Virus record (IMG/VR): IMGVR_UViG_3300028388_003475
Coordinates: 1 to 21,332 of that record
DNA: 21,332 nt
From: a virus
Strand: one strand, 5' to 3'
Every line of letters begins with the position of its first letter. The stretch's first letter is position 1. A program made the position numbers and the translations under genes. This document shows, piece after piece, positions 1 to 6,606 of this stretch. Below the pieces are notes generated by a model. That model ran no database searches and was not told the origin of the DNA. It saw only the letters and a program-made list of their open reading frames with translations.

Positions 1-86
1 GGCTCGACGGGTTTTACGACGACATTGACAGATACCCGACATTTAACGGCTTCCTCATAACACAAAGAAAGTGTGTGCAAAAATGA
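1..86 (+). CDS. C-terminal end of an unknown phage protein (partial)
   Basis: The reading frame beginning at base 3 is open from the window edge to a TGA at 84-86. It gives about 27 residues, including DGFYDDIDRYPTFNGF and ending TQRKCVQK. The TGA overlaps the ATG of the next gene as ATGA (83-86), a normal translational-coupling arrangement in phage operons and the main reason to think this frame is real. Most of the gene lies outside the window, so no function can be assigned. Confidence 0.55.
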   Translation, partial: LDGFYDDIDRYPTFNGFLITQRKCVQK

Positions 87-418
87 AAGAACTTGTTTTT
101 GTTGAGTGGGAAGACTCTGTGTCATGCGGGGATTGGTTCGATGGGCGCGATGTGGTCGGGCCGACAACGTGCAAGACATTTGGCTGGCTCGTCTCAGAGA
201 ATGAGGAATATATCTCTGTTTCGGCAACCATCAGCGACGAGACCGATGGCCCTGTAGGATTTCTTGGGTATGTGAGCATTCCGCAGTTTGCCGTCGTGAA
301 AAGGCGTACTGTCTACGACGTCACGTTCTTCGAAGAACGGGAGGAGGTCACAGGGTCGTCCCCAATCAGCCTGGAAGACTGGAAGACGAACAACTCTCCT
401 AACGATTCCGCCGCGTAG
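83..418 (+). CDS. Small phage protein of unknown function (111 aa)
   Basis: The ATG at 83 is preferred over the in-frame GTG at 71. It overlaps the upstream stop as ATGA, and a purine-rich AAAGAAAG lies about 11 bases upstream. The product opens with a Trp/Asp/Ser-rich stretch (VEWEDSVSCGDW), continues with GWLVSENEEYISVSATIS, and then has a GYVSIP turn followed by a basic strand. This resembles small beta-rich proteins often found in phage genomes, which keep a W-D-S start, a G-x-L strand and an IP turn. No enzymatic motif is visible. The C-terminal 35 residues are acidic and Ser/Asn-rich and are probably disordered. It sits just upstream of the packaging genes, from which it is separated by the candidate promoter at 428-457. 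The family resemblance comes from memory and its function is unknown. Confidence 0.75.
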   Translation: MKELVFVEWEDSVSCGDWFDGRDVVGPTTCKTFGWLVSENEEYISVSATISDETDGPVGFLGYVSIPQFAVVKRRTVYDVTFFEEREEVTGSSPISLEDWKTNNSPNDSAA

Positions 419-427
419 CGACACGCC

Positions 428-457
428 CTTACATGCCATACAGCTTTATGTCATAAT
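428..457 (+). promoter_or_regulatory. Candidate extended -10 sigma70-type promoter
   Basis: A -10 hexamer CATAAT (452-457; 5 of 6 consensus bases) is preceded by TGT, making an extended -10. A weak -35, CTTACA (428-433; 4 of 6), lies 18 bases upstream. The expected transcription start, about 7 bases after the -10, falls on the A of the ATG at 464. There is no Shine-Dalgarno sequence before that ATG, so a leaderless mRNA is possible. This is a reading by eye, and the host sigma factor is unknown. Confidence 0.45.
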
Positions 458-466
458 TTTGGCATG
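432..466. promoter_or_regulatory. Inverted repeat around the promoter (operator-like)
   Basis: CATGCCA (432-438) and TGGCATG (460-466) form a perfect 7-bp inverted repeat centred near base 449. The left arm lies in the spacer between the candidate -35 and -10. The right arm covers the predicted transcription start and the start codon at 464. It could be an operator or a weak RNA/DNA hairpin. A 7-bp dyad can also arise by chance. Confidence 0.3.
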
Positions 467-1015
467 AAGTTTAGCGACCACGAAAAGCTAATCGACGCCA
501 TCGACACCAAGGACGACAAGGTCCTCAAGCGTCGTATCTATGCTGCCAAGCTGCTTGCGAAGGGCTACTCCAGGCTAAACGTCATGCACGACCTGGAGGA
601 GACGTTTGGGATCTCGCGCAACTCCTCACGCGCAGACCTGAAGCACGCCGTTGAGAAAATCCTGCCGGCAACGCACTCCATCGGGACCATCGAGCAGCGC
701 ATATCCGAGGGAATCGCCAGGACCGAGGCCCACTACGACGCCTGCATGAAGGCAGGCAACCTCGGGGCGGCAACGGCCACGCTGAAGCTGCTTATCTCAA
801 TCCTTGGCGCCAACGCGGACCAGGCAATGGCCAGAGAGCGGCTTGAGATGGAGCGAACGGCCGTCAAGCTGAAGGAGCTGCAGCTGCGCCAGCAGCAGTC
901 CAAGGCGGCCCAGGAAGCCTTCAGCGACATGTCTGAGGCGGAGCTATTCAAGCATATCGAAGAGCTGAAGCGTGAGATTGGTGGCGATGAAGAGGACCGA
1001 AGCCCATCCAACTAG
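464..1015 (+). CDS. Probable terminase small subunit (183 aa)
   Basis: This would be the DNA-recognition subunit of the packaging motor. The product is almost all helical. Residues about 20-62 look like a helix-turn-helix: a basic helix, GYSRLNVMHDLEETFGIS, and a second helix. Residues about 75-115 form a further helical region, and about 120-150 is a Glu/Lys/Gln-rich coiled coil suited to oligomerisation. The tail is acidic and ends GGDEEDRSPSN. This layout (N-terminal HTH, coiled coil, variable tail), the size and the position upstream of the large terminase all match small terminase subunits, but there is no diagnostic residue motif. The ATG has no Shine-Dalgarno sequence and sits where the candidate promoter would start transcription. 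A generic HTH DNA-binding protein is the main alternative. Confidence 0.6.
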   Translation: MKFSDHEKLIDAIDTKDDKVLKRRIYAAKLLAKGYSRLNVMHDLEETFGISRNSSRADLKHAVEKILPATHSIGTIEQRISEGIARTEAHYDACMKAGNLGAATATLKLLISILGANADQAMARERLEMERTAVKLKELQLRQQQSKAAQEAFSDMSEAELFKHIEELKREIGGDEEDRSPSN

Positions 1016-1283
1016 CCCAGTGACCCGGCTGGCTGACCCAAGACTACACAAGAACAGGGTTGCACTCCGGGAGGCCGTGTATGACTCGCCGTCAGACGCC
1101 GACCTTGAACGCATAGCCGGCTGCGCCTGGTACAACACATGCGACTGGGACGAGATTGGTCTTTTGGACAGCATCATTGATGAATGCGGAATTTTCATTC
1201 CAGACTGGCACTCGAAGATGTCTTACCGAAGGAGTCCTGCCGGAAGGACATCAATACGGAGGAAGCGCCGTGACGAAGTTTAG
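987..1283 (+). CDS. Unknown protein (98 aa)
   Basis: The frame is open from a GTG at 972, but the ATG at 987 is the more likely start, giving a 29-base overlap with the preceding gene. No other + strand frame gives a convincing product between 1016 and 1269. The product has an acidic, Cys/Trp-containing centre: residues about 36-75 include SDADLERIAGCAWYN, TCDWDEIGLL and FIPDWHS. The tail is strongly basic (RRSPAGRTSIRRKRRDEV). The three Cys residues are not in a recognisable zinc pattern. The basic tail suggests nucleic-acid contact, but that is inference. Its place between the probable small terminase and the acetyltransferase is typical of small accessory phage genes. Function unknown. Confidence 0.6.
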   Translation: MKRTEAHPTSPVTRLADPRLHKNRVALREAVYDSPSDADLERIAGCAWYNTCDWDEIGLLDSIIDECGIFIPDWHSKMSYRRSPAGRTSIRRKRRDEV

Positions 1284-1470
1284 GTTCCCATCGTTTTCGG
1301 TTGTCTATGATTCAGACAAATACCGCACCGCATACCCTGCGACGTTCGTAGAGGACGACTCGTCCACCGGTTCTGACATGTTTTGCAGGGTCTGCGGCGG
1401 GGTCCTGCAAAGCGGCGCGCAGCCCGGGGGCGTCCGCCGGTGCGAGTGCAAAAGGGACAACAAAAAATGA
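1270..1470 (+). CDS. Cys-rich, zinc-ribbon-like mini-protein (66 aa)
   Basis: The start is the GTG at 1270. A strong Shine-Dalgarno sequence, GGAGGA (1258-1263), lies 6 bases upstream, which makes longer starts in the same frame unlikely. It overlaps the previous gene by 14 bases. The C-terminal half carries C39-x2-C42 (CRVC) and C58-x-C60 (CEC) separated by 15 residues, with Gly-rich turns (CGGV, PGGV) between. This suggests a single zinc-binding ribbon or knuckle, followed by a basic tail (KRDNKK). The N-terminal 35 residues look like a short beta hairpin and an acidic linker. The TGA at 1468-1470 overlaps the next start as ATGA. It may bind nucleic acid or a protein partner, but the role is unknown and zinc binding is inferred from Cys spacing alone. 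Confidence 0.65.
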   Translation: MTKFRFPSFSVVYDSDKYRTAYPATFVEDDSSTGSDMFCRVCGGVLQSGAQPGGVRRCECKRDNKK

Positions 1471-2006
1471 GAGTCGGCGTTCGACGAATAGACCCATGCA
1501 GCCAAGAGGAGAAGGCATTCTGTGCGGATGCGTTCTGCCGAGGCATTGTCTCGTCGCGTCGGTTTGACACAAACTCAGCACCGCTGGCGCTGTCGCTTTA
1601 CAGGGATGTCTTCGACTACCTATATGACAACTCGATTATCCTTGTCGCCGTAGACGAGGACGACAGTGACAGGTTCGTTGGCTTTATCAGCTACAGCCAG
1701 AAAGAGGCGGTTGTTTATTACGTCTACATCAAGAGACACTACCGCAACAGAGGGTACGCTACGGCCTTGGTAAACGGGGTCAGGGAGGACATGGGAGGGA
1801 GAAATCCGCTGTTTGCTGTCCAGACACAGGCCATGACGACACTTGCAAAGCGCTGGCGTGTTCTCGTCGACGAGTCTGCGCTTTACAGGCCGTACTTCAC
1901 CAAAAAAGAGGGAAAGGGAAAAGAAGATGAAAACAGTACTGTTCCACGTACCGCTCCTGCATCCGAGCCAACTGAAGGAAATCCAGACGAACACAGCGAC
2001 GGTTGA
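1467..2006 (+). CDS. GNAT-family N-acetyltransferase (179 aa)
   Basis: GNAT enzymes transfer an acetyl group from acetyl-CoA to an amine. The start is the ATG at 1467, overlapping the upstream TGA as ATGA with AAAGGGA about 10 bases upstream. The fold order is visible: an N-terminal helix with an RYD-type segment, strands at about 57-64 (IILVAVDED) and 69-76 (RFVGFISY), then motif A at about 83-105. Motif A is VVYYVYIKRHYRNRGYA; R93-N94-R95-G96-Y97-A98 fits the Q/R-x-x-G-x-G/A acetyl-CoA pyrophosphate loop. A later strand and a Tyr-containing end (ALYRPYF) complete the domain at about residue 146. The last 30 residues are Glu/Pro/Ser/Thr-rich and are encoded in DNA shared with the next gene. 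The substrate is unknown. Acetyltransferase genes occur near packaging genes in other phages, but a role in packaging is not established. Confidence 0.82.
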   Translation: MRVGVRRIDPCSQEEKAFCADAFCRGIVSSRRFDTNSAPLALSLYRDVFDYLYDNSIILVAVDEDDSDRFVGFISYSQKEAVVYYVYIKRHYRNRGYATALVNGVREDMGGRNPLFAVQTQAMTTLAKRWRVLVDESALYRPYFTKKEGKGKEDENSTVPRTAPASEPTEGNPDEHSDG

Positions 2007-2232
2007 GGGGCCATTCCTTGTAATCACCATCGACCGCAGAACCCACAGAATCCCGCTGACGAACGTCAAGGAGATTATCTCGTATGACGAGTCTGGCGTG
2101 GAGAGCGCCGTCAGGTGTGTCAGGGATAAGAACGCATCCGCCAAAAAGCGGGCCGAGTGGGGCATGAAGTCTGCAAAGTCTGCGATAGCCAAGGCTGCGG
2201 CCGAGCGATCAAGGGAAAGGGCGGCAAAGTAG
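1927..2232 (+). CDS. Small basic protein of unknown function (101 aa)
   Basis: The ATG at 1927 is preferred because it follows a long purine run (GAGGGAAAGGGAAAAGAAG) that supplies a ribosome-binding site. The frame is open further upstream. The first 60 residues look beta-rich (KTVLFHVPLL, PFLVITIDRR, THRIPLTNVKEIISYDE). The last 40 form a Lys/Arg/Ala-rich helix (KKRAEWGMKSAKSAIAKAAA and onward). The N-terminus resembles small strand-rich folds in which a bound segment is followed by a basic helix, but no family is recognised. It overlaps the acetyltransferase tail by 80 bases and ends directly against the terminase start. The basic helix could contact DNA or an acidic partner during packaging; this is inference only. 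Confidence 0.6.
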   Translation: MKTVLFHVPLLHPSQLKEIQTNTATVEGPFLVITIDRRTHRIPLTNVKEIISYDESGVESAVRCVRDKNASAKKRAEWGMKSAKSAIAKAAAERSRERAAK

Positions 2233-3708
2233 TTGCCAGGGGGGAAGGCAAGGCAGGGCGGAGCTGTCGCTGATATACCGCCCGAGTTTGTTGTCGAGGA
2301 GCTTGAGCGGCGCGCCGCATTTGGAAGGGTGCGCAAGCGCCTGCGGTCTTCGCTGATACCAGGCATCCAGCGCGACATATTCGACGACAAGTCAAAGCAG
2401 ATAGTTGCTCTTCACGTCCGCGGAGGCGGAAAGACGTGGGCCTTGCTGTCTAGGGCGCTCGCCTGCGCCTTGGACGGCGGAGACGTGGCCTATATCGCTA
2501 AGACGTACCAGAGCGTTGAGGACATCGCGTGGGACACGCTGAAGCGCATCTGCCGCGGCCACGGAATCGAGGTCTTAACCAACGAAAACAAACTGCGCGC
2601 AAGGGTTAGCGGCAGGGGCAGGATATGCTTTTTCGGCGCTGACAACAGAAAGTTCAAGGACCAGCTTCGAGGGTCCAGGTGGAACCTGATCATCGTAGAC
2701 GAGGCCGCTCACTTCTACTCTGACCTGTCGGTTCTCGTCAGAGACGTTCTGGTAGGCTGTACGTTCGGCAGGAGCGGAACAATCATCCTGACTGGTACCC
2801 CGTTCTACATCGCCAAAGGGATGTTCTTTGAGCTTACCAAGCCTGGAGCGCCAACACACGGGTGGAGCAGGCACGAGTGTCACGATCCATTCTACAACCC
2901 GTACTCGAGAGAAGACGTTGAGCGCTCAATGCAGCTTCTGCGCGACGAGTACGGCCCCGGGTGGGACAAAATGCCGTTTGTTCGCCGCGAAATGTTCGCG
3001 GAGTGGACGCACGACACAACGGCACTTGTCTACAAGTACGATCAGCGCAGGAACTCCTTCAAGGTCTATAAGCCGCAGATTGGTGACACACACATCCTCG
3101 GCCTGGACTTCTCGTTTACGGGCAACACGGCGCTGGTTGAGGTTGTGGTCAACCCGGACAAGCACCGGGCAATGTTTGTTCTGAACACGATCTCCATGGA
3201 GGGGGTTGGCCTTGACCAAATTGACCGCCTTGGTCCGTATCTAAGGGATTTTCACAGCCGCACCGGCGGCGGAGATATCGTCTTTGACTACTCTCAGACG
3301 TTCATTCAGGAGGCTCTAAGCGCCACATACCCAGAATTGAACTTCATACGCGCCCAAAAGACCGAAAAATACACGCATATTGAGCTATTCAACGCCGACT
3401 TGCAGTCTTCACGCATCCTTATCAGGCCGGAGACAAACGAAAAGCTGCTAAACGAGTGGGCGCATGGCACTTGGAAAAGAAACCCGGACGGTTCGACGCC
3501 TGTTGGCATGCCAAAGCAGAACCCGAAGGACAAGTGGGACTGTTCGGACGCCTGCCTGTATGCGTGGAGGTGGGCCAGGGTTAGGGACTACGAGGGGAAA
3601 GAGCAGAAACCGCCGGCGGAGGGGAGCAGGGAATGGTTCGAAATGATGGACGCGAAGATGCGACGCGCGGCCAGGCGGGCAGTTTTACAGGGAGACTACT
3701 ATCTTTAG
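2233..3708 (+). CDS. terL: Terminase large subunit (491 aa)
   Basis: This is the packaging motor: an N-terminal ATPase that pumps DNA through the portal and a C-terminal nuclease that cuts the genome. Residues 62-68 (VRGGGKT) form a terminase-type Walker A. LIIVDE (152-157) is Walker B with D156/E157. LTGTP (186-190) is the coupling motif. The RNase H-like nuclease follows, with D292 in GLDFSFTGNT, D352 in IVFDYS, and D436/D439 in KWDCSDA as likely metal ligands. Length and domain order are normal for the family, so the enzyme looks intact. The start used is TTG at 2233, immediately after the previous stop, with GGGAAAGGG upstream. No ATG is available before the ATPase core, though another non-ATG start a few codons downstream is possible. 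The portal gene begins 9 bases after its stop. Confidence 0.96.
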   Translation: MPGGKARQGGAVADIPPEFVVEELERRAAFGRVRKRLRSSLIPGIQRDIFDDKSKQIVALHVRGGGKTWALLSRALACALDGGDVAYIAKTYQSVEDIAWDTLKRICRGHGIEVLTNENKLRARVSGRGRICFFGADNRKFKDQLRGSRWNLIIVDEAAHFYSDLSVLVRDVLVGCTFGRSGTIILTGTPFYIAKGMFFELTKPGAPTHGWSRHECHDPFYNPYSREDVERSMQLLRDEYGPGWDKMPFVRREMFAEWTHDTTALVYKYDQRRNSFKVYKPQIGDTHILGLDFSFTGNTALVEVVVNPDKHRAMFVLNTISMEGVGLDQIDRLGPYLRDFHSRTGGGDIVFDYSQTFIQEALSATYPELNFIRAQKTEKYTHIELFNADLQSSRILIRPETNEKLLNEWAHGTWKRNPDGSTPVGMPKQNPKDKWDCSDACLYAWRWARVRDYEGKEQKPPAEGSREWFEMMDAKMRRAARRAVLQGDYYL

Positions 3709-3717
3709 GGGATCGTC

Positions 3718-5589
3718 ATGGATATTGTTCCAAATTGGGCCGAACACGGCGAAGAAGAGCTGCCACACGTCGTAACCGGGCACATTGAATCCATCAGAGA
3801 GCGACAGCAATGGGTCTACGACAACCAAAAACGACTGCTCGACCTGTACCTTGGCGTAAACAGCAGGGGTAGGGAGCGATACGTCAGGACCCTTCCAGAG
3901 ATTATGGCCAAATACGGGACGTATCAGTGCAGACTGAACATCGTTTCGTCGCTGGTGGACACGATCGGCAACAGAATCACCGCAAATGCCATCAAACCGT
4001 GGATCATAGGCACCGGTGGGAGCTGGGAGCTTGGTCTGCGGGCCAAAAAGCTCGAAAAGTACCTCACGGGCGTGTTCTACCGCGAAAATTACGCCGAATT
4101 AGCCAAAAAGGCATTTTTTGACGCTGGAATCGAGAATATCGGCTATACGTTCGTCGGATTCGACGGAGAAGACGTGTTTTTGGAGAATTTACGCCCCGGC
4201 CAGGTGATCGTCGACGAGGAGCAGGCGGATCGAGGCGCAGTGACCGAGCTTTTCGTGGTCAGGGACTATTTGCCTCATGAGCTGAAGCGAATTTACCCAG
4301 ACGCGGCCTCCATTATCGACATTACGCCGCACTGCACAACGTCGATGGACAACGAGACGTACAGGACGTCAGTTGTGCGCGTTTACGAGGGCTGGCGCCT
4401 GGCCGTCGGGAAGTCACCCGGCGTTCACTTCGTCTGCACCACGCACGGAAACATCCAGGAACCAGAGGAGTACGACTGTAAGACCTTTCCTGTGGTCCCA
4501 ATGCGCTGGAAGCGTCGCCCTGGCCACTGGATTGGCATGGGTGTTGCAGAGTCCGTCTACAGCATGCAGTTGGAGATTGACCGCGAGATAGCCCGCGTGC
4601 AGAGATGCCACGAGCTTTTCGGGGACCCGCCGATCTTAAACGACGTCCGAGCAAAGGTTCCGGACGAGCACCTGGAGCAGGTCAGCCACGGGCGCATCCT
4701 CAACTACGACAGCGAGAAGGGGAACCCCCCGCAACCGCTTGTGACGCAGACAATCAGCGCCGAGTTTCCGGCCTGGATTAACCAGGTCGCCGCATGGGCA
4801 CATGACGTGGAAGGCGTGTCTGAACTATCGGCTCAGGGCCAGCGCCCGACCGGAAACGACCTGTCTGGGTTCGCATTCCGCATCCTGGAGGACCTTCAGT
4901 CCATGCGCCTGTCTGCCCCGGAGCTTGAGTGGCAAAGGCACGCCGTGGACGTGGCTAAGCAGGTTATCGAGGTTTCCGCCCGTGCGTACAAGAACAAGAA
5001 GGTCAAGGTCAAGTATGTGGCAAAGAGCCACGTTGAGACGATTGACTGGTCAGAGTGCGCAGACCTGGACGAGCAGTCGTACCACGTTCGCATCTATCCT
5101 GCCTCGATCTACCCAGATCAGCCCAAGGGGCGCATCGAGACCGCTGAGCGACTTTTGAACGCTGGCCTGGCTGACCCCATGGAGGTTAGGGCACAGATCT
5201 ACGGCCCAGAGGCCGAGCGTATGCAGAGCTATCACACGGCCCCCATTGATGACGTGAACGTCCAAATAGACACCATGCTTGTCAACGGTGAATACTCGTC
5301 TCCGACGAAGTACCAGGACCTGGACATGGGGATCCGCATGGTGAACAGCGCCTATCTGCGCGCAAGGGTCGATGGGGCCCCGGACGACAGATTGTCGCTG
5401 CTCTTGCGGTGGCTGGATGAGGCAGATCTGATACGAAAGGACATGAAAAAGCAGGCCATGCTTGAAATGGCAGACATGCAACAGCAAATGGGCGGTCCGC
5501 AGGGACAGCCGAAGGGCCCGCCGCAGGGCGGTGAGGGCCCCGCCCAGCAGGCCGCGGGCCAGGAAATGATCCCGCCACCGTCTGAGTAA
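3718..5589 (+). CDS. Portal protein (623 aa)
   Basis: Twelve copies of a portal protein form the ring through which DNA enters and leaves the head and to which the tail attaches. The ATG at 3718 follows an AGGGGA Shine-Dalgarno sequence that includes the end of the terminase stop region. The N-terminus has the typical portal start: a long helix (about 22-45), then YQCRLNIVSSLVDTIGNRI (about 69-87), equivalent to the conserved N-x-V-x-x-x-V-D-T-x-x-x-R-I segment. A wing region follows (about 100-290). The stretch WIGMGVAESVYSMQLEIDRE (about 274-293) matches the helix before the stem, where portals carry G-x-G-x-x-E/D. After the helical stem and crown comes a Gln/Gly/Pro-rich tail from about residue 580 that is probably disordered. 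Position between terminase and scaffold agrees. Confidence 0.92.
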   Translation: MDIVPNWAEHGEEELPHVVTGHIESIRERQQWVYDNQKRLLDLYLGVNSRGRERYVRTLPEIMAKYGTYQCRLNIVSSLVDTIGNRITANAIKPWIIGTGGSWELGLRAKKLEKYLTGVFYRENYAELAKKAFFDAGIENIGYTFVGFDGEDVFLENLRPGQVIVDEEQADRGAVTELFVVRDYLPHELKRIYPDAASIIDITPHCTTSMDNETYRTSVVRVYEGWRLAVGKSPGVHFVCTTHGNIQEPEEYDCKTFPVVPMRWKRRPGHWIGMGVAESVYSMQLEIDREIARVQRCHELFGDPPILNDVRAKVPDEHLEQVSHGRILNYDSEKGNPPQPLVTQTISAEFPAWINQVAAWAHDVEGVSELSAQGQRPTGNDLSGFAFRILEDLQSMRLSAPELEWQRHAVDVAKQVIEVSARAYKNKKVKVKYVAKSHVETIDWSECADLDEQSYHVRIYPASIYPDQPKGRIETAERLLNAGLADPMEVRAQIYGPEAERMQSYHTAPIDDVNVQIDTMLVNGEYSSPTKYQDLDMGIRMVNSAYLRARVDGAPDDRLSLLLRWLDEADLIRKDMKKQAMLEMADMQQQMGGPQGQPKGPPQGGEGPAQQAAGQEMIPPPSE

Positions 5590-5603
5590 ACAGGAGAAAA
5601 GGC

Positions 5604-6509
5604 ATGAAAAAAGAAGAGACTACAGCGACAGAGTCAGCGGAAAAGCCGGTAATTGACCCCGACGCAGACCTGGAAACCAGGGAGGCGCAGGCCAGAGATT
5701 ACCTCTTTTCAATCACGGATGACGCACCACCCGCAGAGCCAGATGCGCTAGATGCTGCAACGGCCAAGGCGGACGAGGACGACTCAGGAGACGACGCGTC
5801 CACGGACGACGCTGACGGTCAAAAGCCGGAGAGGAAGGGCTCGCTAAGCGCCCAGGCAAGAAAGCTCCGTCAGCTTGAGCGCAAGCTCCAGCGGCGCGCA
5901 AAGGAGCTGGAGGAGCGCGAGAAAAGCCTTAGCATCGACGACCCTCTGAAGTTCCTGACAGCCCGCGGCTATGACAAATCGGAAATCATAGACAAGCTCT
6001 TGTGGGGAGAGGGCGGTGCGGCAGAACTGGACGCAACCGGCGCAAACATCGGCAAAAATGACCCAAAGGTTGATGCTGCCCTAAAGGAACTAGCAGAGCT
6101 AAGGGCCCAGATCCAAAACGAGAAGATGCAGAAGCAGCGCGGAGACGCGCTGAAGGAAATATCGTCAAAACTCTCCGAAGAAACGCACTTTTGGCTGCTG
6201 AAGGAGGATGACCCATCGGGCATTGTGCTAGGCTTTCTGGAGGAAGAGTTTGCCGAGGATCCAAACTCGGACATGACCGTCGAAGAGGCGGCGGAGTTCG
6301 CAGAGTCGTATTTCTCGGCAAAGGCCGAAAGGGTTCGCAAGGCTCTTGGCGATGAGGTGGACAAAGTGGGCAAATCATCCGCCCCGCCGAAGAGCCCAAG
6401 GTCAGCAGGCGGAAGCGCTCCACAAAAGTCGTGGGCAGAGCTGTCCGTCGAAGAGCGCGAGGCGATGGCTATCCGCGAACTGCGGGAGAGTCTAAGGGAG
6501 CGGGCCTAG
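5604..6509 (+). CDS. Capsid scaffolding protein (301 aa)
   Basis: Scaffolding proteins guide assembly of the major capsid protein into a procapsid and then leave or are degraded. The ATG at 5604 follows a clear CAGGAG ribosome-binding site. The first 75 residues are very acidic and low in complexity (DADEDDSGDDASTDDADG-type). Residues about 81-111 (KLRQLERKLQRRAKELEEREK) and 155-190 form strong coiled coils. A second acidic helical region lies at 215-250. A Ser/Pro/Gly linker and a final charged helix, EEREAMAIRELRESLRERA, could be the capsid-binding end. The composition, the coiled coils and the location between portal and major capsid genes are characteristic. No protease motif is visible, so this is not obviously a fused prohead protease. 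The call rests on architecture and position, as scaffold sequences are poorly conserved. Confidence 0.85.
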   Translation: MKKEETTATESAEKPVIDPDADLETREAQARDYLFSITDDAPPAEPDALDAATAKADEDDSGDDASTDDADGQKPERKGSLSAQARKLRQLERKLQRRAKELEEREKSLSIDDPLKFLTARGYDKSEIIDKLLWGEGGAAELDATGANIGKNDPKVDAALKELAELRAQIQNEKMQKQRGDALKEISSKLSEETHFWLLKEDDPSGIVLGFLEEEFAEDPNSDMTVEEAAEFAESYFSAKAERVRKALGDEVDKVGKSSAPPKSPRSAGGSAPQKSWAELSVEEREAMAIRELRESLRERA

Positions 6510-6521
6510 TCCCGCAGGCAA

Positions 6522-6603
6522 AAGAGTCCAAGGTTTCGCAGTGTGACATGGTCGCAGCAATTGTGCTCGGCCGCCGTTTAACACATGCAAACAGGGGACT
6601 CTT
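6522..6603 (+). promoter_or_regulatory. Inverted repeat that could mask the capsid gene ribosome-binding site
   Basis: AAGAGTCC (6522-6529) and GGACTCTT (6596-6603) are perfect 8-base complements. They sit in the 97-base gap between the scaffold and major capsid genes. The right arm overlaps the AGGGGA Shine-Dalgarno sequence (6593-6598) just before the ATG at 6607. Pairing in the mRNA would hide the ribosome-binding site and could regulate capsid output. The 66-base loop makes spontaneous pairing only moderately likely. No good promoter was seen in this gap. Confidence 0.3.
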
Positions 6604-6606
6604 GAA

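Noticed and set aside
1620-2390. A 256-codon open frame on the complementary strand over the acetyltransferase and terminase start
   Set aside because: It crosses three well-supported + strand genes and shows no recognisable fold. GNAT motif A and the terminase frame explain the DNA.
6500-6515. Small GCGGG/CCCGC hairpin across the scaffold stop
   Set aside because: A 5-bp stem with no T-tract; too weak to call a terminator.
6541-6606. Possible promoter before the capsid gene
   Set aside because: TTGTGC and TTTAAC elements are present but only 10 bases apart, and no acceptable -10 lies at normal spacing.
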